From JBOGIF01 sp050742415 (GTDB lineage Bacteria > Actinomycetota > Acidimicrobiia > Acidimicrobiales > AC-14), in NCBI GenBank assembly GCA_050742415.1, contig JBOGIF010000068.1, positions 1-25,505 on the forward strand: DNA of 25,505 nt, written 5' to 3'. The notes under the pieces were generated by a model. It was not told the DNA's origin, made no database searches, and worked only from the letters and a program-made list of their open reading frames with translations. Numbering within the stretch: position 1 is the first letter of the stretch; each line of letters opens with the position of its first letter. Of this stretch, positions 15,432 to 23,852 are shown one piece after another. Made by a program: the position numbers and the translations under genes.

Positions 15432-15464
15432 CGAGGCATCGATGTCGAGCGTCGTCCGTGGTAT

Positions 15465-15497
15465 GCATCTAATGCTACCACTGTCAACATCTGATGC
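15465..15497. promoter_or_regulatory. Paired operator-like repeats and -35 element upstream of vapBC
   Basis: GCATCTAATGC (15465-15475) is a perfect GCAT-n3-ATGC palindrome. ACATCTGATGC (15487-15497) is a near copy, centred 22 bp away, two helical turns. On the minus strand TTGACA (15482-15487) overlaps the outer copy and could be a -35 box. The arrangement suits autoregulation by a ribbon-helix-helix antitoxin. Confidence 0.55.
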
Positions 15498-15510
15498 TTG
15501 CTCGCCTAGT

Positions 15511-16386
15511 TCAGACGTTGGCGGGCAGCAGGCGGGCGACGTTCTCGAAGAAGACGAACAGGATCACGAAGAACACCGGCGCCCCTAGCGCGTACGCCAG
15601 CCACCGCCGTTGCCACGAGCGGGCCACCAGCGAGGTGACCGCCCACACAAGGGCGGCCAGCAGGCCCGACACGACGGCGGGCTGTTTGGCGGCGGCCGCA
15701 CCCGACAGGCCGGCCCGGCGGGCGGGGTCGACCGGCTGGCCGGGCTCCGGAGGGGCCAGCTCGATAGGGGGGGCGGGGGGAGGCTCGATGGCCGGGCCCA
15801 CGAGCTTGGACACCACGATGAGGCGCTGGGCGGCACTGAAGCGGGGGTGGCAGGTGGTGAGGGTGAGGCGGGCGTCGGTGGTCTCGTCCAGGACCTCGAT
15901 CGCGCTCGGGCTCACCACCATCGACTGGGTCACCTCGTAGCGGAACCGGCCGGCCTTCGTAGTCACCAGCAGTGGGTCCCCGGGCTTCAGCTCGTCGAGA
16001 TGATCGAAAGGCGCGCCGTAGGTGGTGCGGTGGCCGGCGATGGCGGCGTTGCCGGTCTCGCCCGGCATGCGCGTCTCCGGGTAGTGGCCAGGGCCCTTCT
16101 TGAGGTCCTCGACCCCGACCCCTTCGACAACGGCCTGGTCGACGCCGATCTTGGGAATGCGGAGCAATGCTACGGCGGCACCGAGCTGGCGCTCCGGCGC
16201 CGCCGCCGGGGCCGAGGGCACGACGGCCGGCGGAGACGCCAGCTCCTGCGACAACCGGGACTTGAGGGCCTTCTGGTCGCGGCCCTGGGCGATGCTGGTG
16301 CCCCACAGCTGATAGGCGACGAACGCCAGGATGACGACGCCGAGGGAGATGAAGGTCTTGCCGGTGAACCGGATCGCCTGGCGCAT
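15511..16386 (-). CDS. Class E sortase
   Basis: A 291-residue membrane-anchored transpeptidase that attaches proteins to the cell wall. It has an N-terminal membrane segment at 11-28, a Pro/Ala-rich stalk at 50-65, and the sortase barrel with His119 (AGHRTTYG), Cys179 (LTTCHP) and Arg188, the complete catalytic triad. Two further hydrophobic segments lie near the C-terminus (about 225-285), as in class E enzymes of high-GC actinobacteria. ATG 16386 is chosen because the membrane segment begins there; ATG 16453 is upstream but would overlap the divergent ccmA start. No sorting-signal substrate is visible in the window. Confidence 0.9.
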   Translation of the reverse strand: MRQAIRFTGKTFISLGVVILAFVAYQLWGTSIAQGRDQKALKSRLSQELASPPAVVPSAPAAAPERQLGAAVALLRIPKIGVDQAVVEGVGVEDLKKGPGHYPETRMPGETGNAAIAGHRTTYGAPFDHLDELKPGDPLLVTTKAGRFRYEVTQSMVVSPSAIEVLDETTDARLTLTTCHPRFSAAQRLIVVSKLVGPAIEPPPAPPIELAPPEPGQPVDPARRAGLSGAAAAKQPAVVSGLLAALVWAVTSLVARSWQRRWLAYALGAPVFFVILFVFFENVARLLPANV

Positions 16387-16450
16387 GGTCGGGTGGAGGG
16401 TACCGCCGCTTGGAAGCAGGTTCGCGGCCACCAGTACCGTGGGACCGCCC

Positions 16451-17161
16451 ATGACCCTCGCCGTGCGCCTTCGTTCCGTCGTCTCGCTCCTCGGACGGTT
16501 CCCCGCCCTGGCCGGGGTCGACCTCGAGGTGGGCACCGGGGAGGTGCTCCTGCTGCGCGGTGCCAACGGTGCCGGCAAGACCACCTTGCTTCGTGCATGC
16601 GCCGGGCTCGTCGGCATGACCTCGGGCGACGCCGAGGTGCTGGGCCACGACCTCCGGCGCGACCGTCGGTCGGTACGGCGGGAGGTCGGTCTGCTCGGTC
16701 ACGCCAGCTGTCTGTACGGCGACCTCACCGTGTACGACAACCTGGTCTTCTCGGCCCGAGCCGTCCGGGCTTCCGTGGCGGCCGTGGACGCAGCCATGGC
16801 CCGGCTCGGCCTCGCCGGGCGTCTCAGGGACCTCCCGGCCGCCCGGCTCTCGACCGGGCAGCGCCGGCGGGTGGCGCTGGCCACGGTCGTGGTCCGGGCA
16901 CCACGCCTGTGGCTGCTGGACGAGCCCCACGCCGGGCTCGATGCCGACGGGCGCGACCTGGTCGACGACATCGTCCGGGACGCGGCGGCCTCGGGCTCGA
17001 CTGTCCTCGTCGCCTCCCACGAGCTCGACCGGGCCAGTCGCCTGGCGACGCGCACTGTCACGATCGCCGGGGGCCGGGTGGTCGCCGGGGGCCGGGCGGC
17101 GCACGCCGAGGCGGCGCACGCCGAGGCCGGCGTCGAAGGGCAGAGCGTCCATGTGGCGTGA
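16451..17161 (+). CDS. ccmA: Heme exporter ATP-binding protein CcmA
   Basis: A 236-residue ABC ATPase, the motor of the CcmABCD complex that releases holo-CcmE in System I cytochrome c maturation. Walker A is GANGAGKTT at 37-45, the signature is LSTGQ, Walker B ends in LLDEPH, and the switch His is in VASHELD. The C-terminus has two tandem AAHAE repeats (DNA 17096-17110 and 17111-17125), not typical of the family. ATG 16451 lies 64 bases from the divergent sortase start, the likely operon promoter region. It overlaps ccmB by 11 bases. Confidence 0.9.
   Translation: MTLAVRLRSVVSLLGRFPALAGVDLEVGTGEVLLLRGANGAGKTTLLRACAGLVGMTSGDAEVLGHDLRRDRRSVRREVGLLGHASCLYGDLTVYDNLVFSARAVRASVAAVDAAMARLGLAGRLRDLPAARLSTGQRRRVALATVVVRAPRLWLLDEPHAGLDADGRDLVDDIVRDAAASGSTVLVASHELDRASRLATRTVTIAGGRVVAGGRAAHAEAAHAEAGVEGQSVHVA
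17096..17125 (+). repeat. Tandem 15-bp repeat in the ccmA 3' end
   Basis: GCGGCGCACGCCGAG occurs twice in exact tandem and encodes AAHAE-AAHAE near the CcmA C-terminus. A perfect in-frame duplication, likely variable in copy number between strains. Confidence 0.8.
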
Positions 17162-17819
17162 CGCCGCGCTGGTGGCGGCCAAGGACCTGCGGGTGGAGGC
17201 GCGGTCGCGCGTCGGCGTCAACCAGGTCGTCCCCTTCGCCCTGCTCGTGCTCGTCCTCTTCGCCTTCGCCCTGGACTCCGAGCGCCAGGTGCTGGCCACC
17301 GCCGCCCCCGGATTGTTCTGGGTGACGGTCCTGTTCGCCGGGCTCCTGGCCATACAGCGGTCGTTCGTCATCGAGGCCGACGATGACGCCCGCGACGCCC
17401 TGCGCCTGTCCGGGCTCGACGGCGCCGGCATCTTCCTGGGTAAGGCGGGTGCGGTTGCGGCGCAGCTCCTGGCGCTCGAGGCGGTTCTGGCGGTGGGCGT
17501 CATCGTGCTCTACGACGTCGCCCTGAGGGGCCCGGTGATGCTGCTGCTCACCTGCACGGCGGCGACGGCCGGGCTGGCTGCGGCGGGCACGCTGTACGGA
17601 ATGGTGGCAGCCGGTCTGCGCGTACGCGACACCTTGCTGCCCCTGCTCGTGCTGCCCGTCCTCGCCCCCGTGCTGCTGGCCGCGTCCCGGGCCAGCGAGG
17701 CGGCGCTCGCCGGGTCACCTTCGGATGGCTGGCCCTGGGTGCGCCTCCTGTTCGTGTTCGCGACCATCTACACGGCGTTCGGCGTCGTAGCCTTCGGTCC
17801 CCTGTTGGAGGAAGCATGA
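17151..17819 (+). CDS. ccmB: Heme exporter membrane protein CcmB
   Basis: A 222-residue membrane protein with about six hydrophobic segments after the N-terminal amphipathic stretch AALVAAKDLRVEARSR, which is characteristic of CcmB. It partners CcmA and CcmC. LFWVTVLFAGLLAIQRSF at residues 55-75 is the conserved first loop region. The ATG lies inside the 3' end of ccmA and its TGA overlaps the ccmC ATG (ATGA). Confidence 0.9.
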   Translation: MWRDAALVAAKDLRVEARSRVGVNQVVPFALLVLVLFAFALDSERQVLATAAPGLFWVTVLFAGLLAIQRSFVIEADDDARDALRLSGLDGAGIFLGKAGAVAAQLLALEAVLAVGVIVLYDVALRGPVMLLLTCTAATAGLAAAGTLYGMVAAGLRVRDTLLPLLVLPVLAPVLLAASRASEAALAGSPSDGWPWVRLLFVFATIYTAFGVVAFGPLLEEA

Positions 17820-18589
17820 GCAGCCAGCCTGCCCCCCCGAGCACCAGCACCGCCGGTACGCGCGTCCTTGGTTGGGCCAGCGCCGTGGGGCTCGGTCTCA
17901 CCGCCGTACTTGCCCTGATGGTGTCGCCGCCCGACGAGAACCAGCGCGACGCCGTGCGCCTCCTCTACCTGCACGTGCCGACCGCCTGGCTCGCCATGTA
18001 TCTGTCGTTCGGCGTGACCACGCTGGCCAGCGCCCTCTACCTCTGGCCCCGCACGCGCTCCCGCTTCTGGGACCTGGTGGCCGGTGCCTCGGCCGAGGTG
18101 GGCGTGGTGTTCCTCGGCCTCACCCTCGCCATCGGCTCCATCTGGGGCAAGACGACCTGGGGCGTGTGGTGGACATGGGACGCCCGCCTCACGAGCACTG
18201 CCGTGCTGATGGTGCTCTACCTCGGCTACCTCGCGGTGCGACGGGTTCCCGCCGACCCCGAGGTGACGTCGCGCCGGGCCGCCATCGTCGCCCTAGCCGC
18301 CTTCGTCGACGTGCCGCTTGTTCACAAGTCGGTCGAGTGGTGGAGGACGCTCCACCAGCCGGCGAGCGTCTTCGATGAGCGGCGCCTGCTCGATCCCCAG
18401 ATCACCGGCGTGATGGCTGCCACCCTTCTTGTCAGCGTCGCCGCTTTCACGCTCGTCTACTTCTGGCTGGTGGTGCACCGGTTCCGGCTGGCGGCGGCGG
18501 AGGACCGTCTCGAGCGGTTCCGCCTCGCCGATGCCATCGCCGAGCGCCACGCCGAGGCCGACCTCGCGCCTGTCCCCGACCCGGCATGA
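17816..18589 (+). CDS. ccmC: Heme handling protein CcmC
   Basis: A 257-residue integral membrane protein that presents heme to CcmE. The tryptophan-rich WWD signature is GVWWTWDARLT, flanked by the conserved axial histidines in LYLHVPTAW and PLVHKSVEWW. About six membrane segments are visible, matching the family. The C-terminus carries a charged extension (ERFRLADAIAERHAEAD). The start overlaps ccmB and the stop overlaps ccmD, both as ATGA. Confidence 0.94.
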   Translation: MSSQPAPPSTSTAGTRVLGWASAVGLGLTAVLALMVSPPDENQRDAVRLLYLHVPTAWLAMYLSFGVTTLASALYLWPRTRSRFWDLVAGASAEVGVVFLGLTLAIGSIWGKTTWGVWWTWDARLTSTAVLMVLYLGYLAVRRVPADPEVTSRRAAIVALAAFVDVPLVHKSVEWWRTLHQPASVFDERRLLDPQITGVMAATLLVSVAAFTLVYFWLVVHRFRLAAAEDRLERFRLADAIAERHAEADLAPVPDPA

Positions 18590-18729
18590 CCCACGTGCCC
18601 TATCTCGTCGCCGGCTACGGCGTGACGTTCGGTGTGCTGGGCGCCTACGCCGGTTGGATGCTGCACCGACGCCGGGCGCTGGCTTCGACCCAGGCCGCGC
18701 TGGCCGAACGTCCCGAGCCTCGACGGTGA
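18586..18729 (+). CDS. ccmD: Small heme exporter subunit CcmD
   Basis: A 47-residue protein in the exact place of ccmD: ATG 18586 overlaps the ccmC stop, and TGA 18727-18729 overlaps the ccmE GTG. It has one hydrophobic segment (YLVAGYGVTFGVLGAYAGWML) followed by a basic stretch HRRRAL, the standard CcmD topology. CcmD stabilises the CcmABC-CcmE complex. Identity rests on size, topology and position, since the family is poorly conserved. Confidence 0.85.
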   Translation: MTHVPYLVAGYGVTFGVLGAYAGWMLHRRRALASTQAALAERPEPRR

Positions 18730-19157
18730 CCGACGTACCGGCCACGGTGCGCTCCAGCAAGAGGCGCCTGTGGATCGCCGGCGCGGCCGTGCTGGCCGCC
18801 CTCGGCTTCCTCGTGGTCCAGGGCCTCGGCAACGCCACCCTCTACTTCCGGACGGCCGACGAGGCGGTCGCCCAGCGTGACAGCCTCGGCACCCGCCGGT
18901 TCCGCATCGAGGGCGACGTAGTGGGAGGCAGCGTCAAACCCTCCGCCAGTGGCGTCGAATTCACCATCGCCTCAAACGGCACCGAGGTCGCCATCCGCCA
19001 CGAAGGTGATCCACCGGAGCTGTTCAAGCCCGGGATCCCGGTGGTGCTGGAGGGCCGATTCCAGGGCGACCTCTTCGCCAGCGACCGGATGCTGGTGAAG
19101 CACTCCGAGACCTATGTGGCCGACAACCCCGGACGGGTGCCAGGTCCGTCGCGATGA
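18726..19157 (+). CDS. ccmE: Heme chaperone CcmE
   Basis: A 143-residue chaperone with an N-terminal membrane anchor (about 15-35) and an extracytoplasmic OB-fold domain. The covalent heme site is His126 in VKHSETY, with Tyr130, the HxxxY form; some other bacteria and archaea use Cys instead. GTG 18726 overlaps the ccmD stop as GTGA. Its TGA overlaps the ccmF ATG. Confidence 0.93.
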   Translation: MTDVPATVRSSKRRLWIAGAAVLAALGFLVVQGLGNATLYFRTADEAVAQRDSLGTRRFRIEGDVVGGSVKPSASGVEFTIASNGTEVAIRHEGDPPELFKPGIPVVLEGRFQGDLFASDRMLVKHSETYVADNPGRVPGPSR

Positions 19158-21148
19158 GGGCGGTCGTCGGCACGGCGGCGGTGACCCTCGGCCTGGCGTC
19201 GACGCTGGCGGGCATGGTCACCATCGCGGTGGGGCTCAACCGCGGCGACGCCGGACTGCTTCGGGCCGGCCGACGGTTCGTGTGGCTCGTCCTGGCCGCG
19301 GCGGTCACGGCCACTCTGGCCATGCAGTCAGCCCTGGTGGGCCACGACTTCTCGATCCGCTACGTCGCCGAGAACAACAGCCGGGGCACGCCGCTCCTCT
19401 ACACCGTCACCGGGATGTGGTCGGCCCTGGAGGGCTCGATCCTGCTCTGGGCGTTGGTGCTCGCCGGCTACCTGGCGGCCCTCGCCCACCGGTTCCGCCG
19501 ACGCGCGGCCGACCCTCTGGTGGCGTGGGCGACGCTCGCCGGCCTCGTCGTCACCGCCTTCTTCTTCGCTCTCATGGTCGGGCCGGCCAACCCCTTCCGG
19601 CTGGTGGCGGGCACCCTGCCTCTCGACGGGACCGGGCCGAACCCGCTCCTCCAGAACCACCCGTTGGTCGCGTTCCACCCGCCGATGCTCTACCTCGGCT
19701 ACGTCGGCTTCACGGTCCCGTTCGTGTTCGCCGTGGCCGCGCTTGTGACCGGACGGCTCGACGAGGGCTGGCTGGTCGAGACCCGGCGCTGGACACTCTT
19801 CGCCTGGGGCTTCCTGACGGCCGGGGTCGTGCTGGGGGCCTGGTGGTCCTACGAGGTGCTCGGCTGGGGCGGCTTCTGGGCCTGGGACCCGGTTGAGAAC
19901 GCCTCGTTCCTGCCATGGCTGACCGCCACCGCCTACCTGCACTCGGTGATGGTGCAGCAGCGGCGGGGGATGCTCCGGGTCTGGAACCTCTCGCTGCTGG
20001 CGGCGACCTTCTCGCTGACCATCCTCGGTACCTTCCTCACCCGCTCGGGGGTGCTGAACTCCGTCCACGCCTTCAGCAATTCGGGCATAGGCCCGGCGAT
20101 CCTCGCCTTCTTCGCCCTGGTCGTGATCGTCTCGGTCGGGCTGATCGGATGGCGCGGCGACAAGCTCCGCTCGCCCGGTTCGATCGACTCGCCCGTCTCC
20201 CGTGAGGGCGCTTTCCTGGCCAACAACGTCGCCTTCGCCGCCTTTGCCTTCGTCGTGCTCCTGGGCACGGTGTTCCCGCTCGTGGCCGAGGCGGTCAGCG
20301 GCGACCGACTCTCGGTGGGGGCCCCCTACTTCGACCGGATGACGATGCCGATCGGCTTCACCCTGCTGTTCCTCATGGCGGTGGCGCCGGTCCTGCCGTG
20401 GCGCAAGGCCTCCGAGGAGCTCCTGCACCAGCGCCTGCTGTGGCCGGCGTGGACGGGGACGGCCGTCGTCGTCCTCTGCGTGGCCACCGGCCTGCGCGGT
20501 CTGGCCCCGCTGCTGGCGTTCGGCCTCGGGGGCTTTGCCGCCGCTTCCGCTCTGCGCCATCTGGCCAAGGCGACGGTGGCCGCCCGCGGCCAGGGCCTCA
20601 GCCCCTGCGGGGCGCTCGTCGGCCGGGCCAACGGCGGGATGGTGGTGCACCTGGGCGTGATCCTCATCGCCGTCGCCTTCGCCGCCAGCTCCGCGTACGG
20701 CGAGCGCCGCAACGTCCGCCTGGCCCCCGGCCAGACCGCCACGGTCGCCGGCCACACCGTCACCTACCTGTCTCTGACCACCGAGACCCATTCCAACCGG
20801 ACGACGACCCAGGCCCGGGTGCGGGTCGACGGCCACCGGGTCTACGGACCCGCCCTTTCTCAATTCCCGGGCATGCGCCAGGCCATCGGGACACCGTCGG
20901 TGCGCACCAGCCTGGTCGACGACGTGTACCTCACGCTCGTCACCGTCCCGGGTGAGGCAGGCGGCGCCGCGGTGATCGGCGTGAACGTCCAACCCATGGT
21001 GGCGTGGCTGTGGATCGGCGGGGGTGTGATGGTGCTGGGCACGGCGCTCGCCGCCTGGCCGCGCCGGCGGCGGGGGAAGGCTCCGGTGGAGGCTCCGGCC
21101 CGCCGCGAGACTCAGCCCGAGCTCGCTCCTCCGGTAGGCGTGGGATGA
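19154..21148 (+). CDS. ccmF: Cytochrome c heme lyase subunit CcmF
   Basis: A 664-residue polytopic membrane protein that ligates heme from CcmE to apocytochrome c. The WWD-type motif is WGGFWAWDPVENASFLPW at about residues 236-253, with conserved histidines in neighbouring loops (QNHPLVAFHPPMLY and YLHSVMVQQRRG). About fifteen hydrophobic segments and a C-terminal extracytoplasmic domain before the last helix match the family. The tail is Arg/Glu/Pro-rich. The ATG overlaps ccmE and the TGA overlaps ccmH. Confidence 0.95.
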   Translation: MRAVVGTAAVTLGLASTLAGMVTIAVGLNRGDAGLLRAGRRFVWLVLAAAVTATLAMQSALVGHDFSIRYVAENNSRGTPLLYTVTGMWSALEGSILLWALVLAGYLAALAHRFRRRAADPLVAWATLAGLVVTAFFFALMVGPANPFRLVAGTLPLDGTGPNPLLQNHPLVAFHPPMLYLGYVGFTVPFVFAVAALVTGRLDEGWLVETRRWTLFAWGFLTAGVVLGAWWSYEVLGWGGFWAWDPVENASFLPWLTATAYLHSVMVQQRRGMLRVWNLSLLAATFSLTILGTFLTRSGVLNSVHAFSNSGIGPAILAFFALVVIVSVGLIGWRGDKLRSPGSIDSPVSREGAFLANNVAFAAFAFVVLLGTVFPLVAEAVSGDRLSVGAPYFDRMTMPIGFTLLFLMAVAPVLPWRKASEELLHQRLLWPAWTGTAVVVLCVATGLRGLAPLLAFGLGGFAAASALRHLAKATVAARGQGLSPCGALVGRANGGMVVHLGVILIAVAFAASSAYGERRNVRLAPGQTATVAGHTVTYLSLTTETHSNRTTTQARVRVDGHRVYGPALSQFPGMRQAIGTPSVRTSLVDDVYLTLVTVPGEAGGAAVIGVNVQPMVAWLWIGGGVMVLGTALAAWPRRRRGKAPVEAPARRETQPELAPPVGVG

Positions 21149-21609
21149 GCCGGCGCGCCGTGTGGGGCCTCATGGCGCTGGTTCTCGCAATCGCGCTCGC
21201 GGTGGGCTCGCGCGGCCAATCGGGGCCGCCGACGCTGGCGCAGCGGGAGCTACGGATCACCTCGGATATCCGATGCCCGACCTGCCAAGGCCTGTCTGCG
21301 GCCGTCTCCGAAGCCCCGGCCGCCGTCGCCATTCGGGAAGAGGTCCGCCGCCGGCTGGCCGAGGGCCAGACCGAGGCCCAGATCGAGGATTACCTGGCCG
21401 ACCGTTACGGTCCCGGCATTCGCCTGCGGCCCGAGGCCCGGGGCATGGGAGTACTGGTGTGGGCGCTACCGGTGGCGGGGGCGGCGTTTGCTGTCGTCGG
21501 GTTGGCCCTCGCATTCCGCCGCTGGCGGCGAGATGGCGTGGCGACGGCTTCGGAAACGGACCGAAACCTGGTCGCGAAAGCGCTGTCGGAACCGACGGGC
21601 GGGCCTTGA
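21145..21609 (+). CDS. ccmH: Apocytochrome thiol reductase CcmH
   Basis: A 154-residue CcmH/CycL protein: signal or anchor helix at 5-22, then the redox motif IRCPTCQG with Cys44 and Cys47, a three-helix domain and a C-terminal membrane segment at about 105-125. It keeps apocytochrome CXXCH cysteines reduced for heme attachment. The usual thioredoxin ccmG between ccmF and ccmH is missing here. The ATG overlaps the ccmF stop (ATGA). Confidence 0.93.
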   Translation: MSRRAVWGLMALVLAIALAVGSRGQSGPPTLAQRELRITSDIRCPTCQGLSAAVSEAPAAVAIREEVRRRLAEGQTEAQIEDYLADRYGPGIRLRPEARGMGVLVWALPVAGAAFAVVGLALAFRRWRRDGVATASETDRNLVAKALSEPTGGP

Positions 21610-22391
21610 CGGCGCGGGCAGAGCTGGAGAAGGAGCGCGACTTCCTGCTGGCCTCGCTCCGGGACCTCGAGGCCGAGAAGGCGGCCGGCGACGTGGACGC
21701 CGGCGACTACGAGCGGATCCGCGACGGCTACACGGCGCGGGCAGCCTCGGTCCTACGGGCGCTCGAGGCTGGCCCCGACGCATCGTTGGCCGCGCCCGCG
21801 CGGCGGGCGCGCGGGAACCGGCGTGCTCGGCGGCCCGCAGAGGCCGTTCCGGCGGGGCGGTCGAGGCGGTCGTTGGTGGTCACGACGGCGATCGTCGTTG
21901 GCATCGTGGGCGTCTCGGCCTGGGTGGTCACCGCGTCGTCGGGTGGGCGCGACGCCGGCCAGCCCATGACCGGCTCGGTGCCGCAAGGGCCGGGCGGCCA
22001 GGTGGGTCAGGCCATCGAGCTGGAGCGCCAGGGGAAGGCGGTGGAGGCGTTGAAGGTCTACGACGCCATCCTGGCCGAGGACCCGGGCAATGCGGAGGCC
22101 CTGGCCTACCGCGGCTGGTTGCTCAAGCGGGCAGGTCTGGCCGACGAGGCGCTGGCCACCCTCGACCGGGCGATCGCCGCCGACCCCAAGTACCCGGACG
22201 CCCACTTCTTCCGGGGCATGGTGCTCTACCAGGATCGGGACGACCCGGCTGGGGCTGCCGGCGAGTTCCAGACCTTCCTGGCCAGCGGTCCGCCGGCGGA
22301 GATGGTCCCGATGGTGCAGAGCGTTCTCGACCGCGCCACGGCGGACGCGGCCCGCAAGGGGACGCCGGTAACGCCACTGCCCCCCAGCTGA
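21606..22391 (+). CDS. ccmI: CcmI-like TPR protein
   Basis: A 261-residue protein. The N-terminal LEKERDFLLASLRDLEAEKA with a following GDY-type helix is typical of CcmI-like proteins. Next come a basic Arg/Ala stretch, one membrane segment (SLVVTTAIVVGIVGVSAWVV), and two or three TPR helices (for example AIELERQGKAVEALKVYDAI and DEALATLDRAIAADPKYPDA). CcmI holds apocytochrome c for CcmFH. The start is TTG 21606 overlapping the ccmH stop as TTGA, kept because the conserved helix begins within five codons and the coupling pattern matches the operon. Confidence 0.82.
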   Translation: MTARAELEKERDFLLASLRDLEAEKAAGDVDAGDYERIRDGYTARAASVLRALEAGPDASLAAPARRARGNRRARRPAEAVPAGRSRRSLVVTTAIVVGIVGVSAWVVTASSGGRDAGQPMTGSVPQGPGGQVGQAIELERQGKAVEALKVYDAILAEDPGNAEALAYRGWLLKRAGLADEALATLDRAIAADPKYPDAHFFRGMVLYQDRDDPAGAAGEFQTFLASGPPAEMVPMVQSVLDRATADAARKGTPVTPLPPS

Positions 22392-22435
22392 GGAATCGCT
22401 GGCCGAACGACCTCCGGCGCGAGATACTCGCCGCC

Positions 22436-22678
22436 ATGATCGGATTCATCCTCTGGACAGTGGTCGCCGGCGCAATCGTCGGAGGTCTCGGTCGTCTTGC
22501 CATACCCGGGCCCAACCCGATGTCGATCGGCATGACGATCCTCATCGGCATCGGCGGCTCCTTCCTTGGAAGCATCGTTGCCCGTCTCCTCGGCCTCGGA
22601 GGCGCCGGCCTGATCCTGAGCGTGGCCGGGGCGGCGCTCATCGTCTACCTGATGCAGCGGAGCCGCCGCGCCGTCTAG
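22436..22678 (+). CDS. YeaQ/GlsB-like small membrane protein
   Basis: An 80-residue protein with three glycine-rich membrane segments: MIGFILWTVVAGAIVGGLGR, IGMTILIGIGGSFLGSIVAR and GLILSVAGAALIVYLMQ. It belongs to the GlsB/YeaQ/YmgE (transglycosylase-associated) family, often stress-induced and of unknown mechanism. The ribosome binding site is weak. It starts 44 bases after ccmI and converges on the cysteine desulfurase gene, 14 bases away. Confidence 0.88.
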   Translation: MIGFILWTVVAGAIVGGLGRLAIPGPNPMSIGMTILIGIGGSFLGSIVARLLGLGGAGLILSVAGAALIVYLMQRSRRAV

Positions 22679-22692
22679 GCCGTCTCGCCGCG

Positions 22693-23832
22693 TCAGACCC
22701 CGCCGCGCAGCGCCCGTAGGCGAGCGACCACCGCCGGGAGGGCGAGCGCGAAGGCCTCGATGTCGTCGTCGGTGGTCGACCAGCCGACCGACAGGCGCAG
22801 CGACCGTTCGGCGGGCACGCCCATGGCTTCGAGGACCGGCGAAGGCTGGAGGGACTCCGACGAGCAGGCGCTGCCGGAATGGGCGGCTATGCCGGCCTGA
22901 TCGAGCCCGATGAGCACGGCTTCGGCCTCGACCCCCTCCACCCCGACGCACACCAGGTGCGGCAGCCTGGCGTTCGGGTCGCCGTAGGTCACGACGCCTT
23001 CCACCTCCGTGGCGGCGGCCAGGATGCGCTCGGTCTGGCTCCTGGCACGGGCCTCCTCCTGGGCGAGGCGCGTGCCGTTCTCTGGCGTATCCTCGGCCAG
23101 CGCCGCGGCGGCGACCCCGAAGCCGACGATGGCGGCGACGGCCTCCATGCCCGCTCTCCGCGACCTTTCCTGCTCTCCTCCCACGAGCAGCGGCCGGAGC
23201 CGCAGCCCCCGCCGGACCAGGAGGGCCCCGACGCCTTGGGGCCCGCCGAGCTTGTGGGCGCTGACCGACAGAAGGTCGGCCCCCAGGGGCGCGAAGTCAA
23301 CGGCGACGTGGCCAGCGGCGGCGGCGGCGTCGACATGCGAGAGGACCCCCCGCTCGCGGCAACCGGCGACCACGTCGGCGACCGGCTGGAGCGTCCCGAC
23401 CTCGTGGTTGCCCCACTGAACCTGGACCAGCGCGGTCCGGCCGGGCTGGATGGCGGCCAGGACGTCGTCGGGATCGACCCTCCCGCGCCCGTCGACGCCC
23501 ACCTCGGTCACCTCGTGGCGGGCTGACGCGTCCCGAACGGCGGAATGCTCCACCGCCGGCACCACGAAGTGGAGCCCGCGTTCGGCAGCGCCCCAAACGG
23601 CGGTCGCAATCGCCTCGGTGGCGCCGCTCGTGAAGACGACCTCGCGAGGCCGCGCCCCCAGCAGCCTCGCCACCGACGCTCGGGCCTCCTCCACCGCGGC
23701 CCGGGCGAAGCGACCCTCGGTGTGGATGCGGCCGGGGTCGGCAGCGAAGGTGAGCCACGGCAGCATCGCCTCGACCACGCCGGGACGGGTCGGCGAGGTG
23801 GAGGCGTGGTCCAGGTAGGCGCGGTGGCCCAC
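22693..23832 (-). CDS. Cysteine desulfurase (NifS/IscS type)
   Basis: A 379-residue PLP enzyme that removes sulfur from cysteine for Fe-S clusters and thiolation. The PLP lysine is Lys194 in SVSAHKLGGPQGVGAL; the persulfide cysteine is Cys323 in HSGSACSSESLQPS, a group I (NifS/IscS) long-loop type rather than SufS. The N-terminus AYLDHASTSPTRP is characteristic. GTG 23832 is the first standard start before the conserved region; the open frame continues upstream but overlaps the regulator gene and looks non-coding there. It is 20 bases behind the SufR-like gene, so they are probably co-transcribed. Confidence 0.92.
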   Translation of the reverse strand: MGHRAYLDHASTSPTRPGVVEAMLPWLTFAADPGRIHTEGRFARAAVEEARASVARLLGARPREVVFTSGATEAIATAVWGAAERGLHFVVPAVEHSAVRDASARHEVTEVGVDGRGRVDPDDVLAAIQPGRTALVQVQWGNHEVGTLQPVADVVAGCRERGVLSHVDAAAAAGHVAVDFAPLGADLLSVSAHKLGGPQGVGALLVRRGLRLRPLLVGGEQERSRRAGMEAVAAIVGFGVAAAALAEDTPENGTRLAQEEARARSQTERILAAATEVEGVVTYGDPNARLPHLVCVGVEGVEAEAVLIGLDQAGIAAHSGSACSSESLQPSPVLEAMGVPAERSLRLSVGWSTTDDDIEAFALALPAVVARLRALRGGV

Positions 23833-23852
23833 GCCGGAAGGGCCGTCGGGCG

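Noticed and set aside
15506..17503. 665-residue open frame on -
   Set aside because: Covers the antisense of ccmA/ccmB and an out-of-frame copy of the sortase region; the sortase domain is in another frame ending at 15511.
19328..20992. 554-residue open frame on - across ccmF
   Set aside because: Highly charged, repetitive shadow of ccmF.
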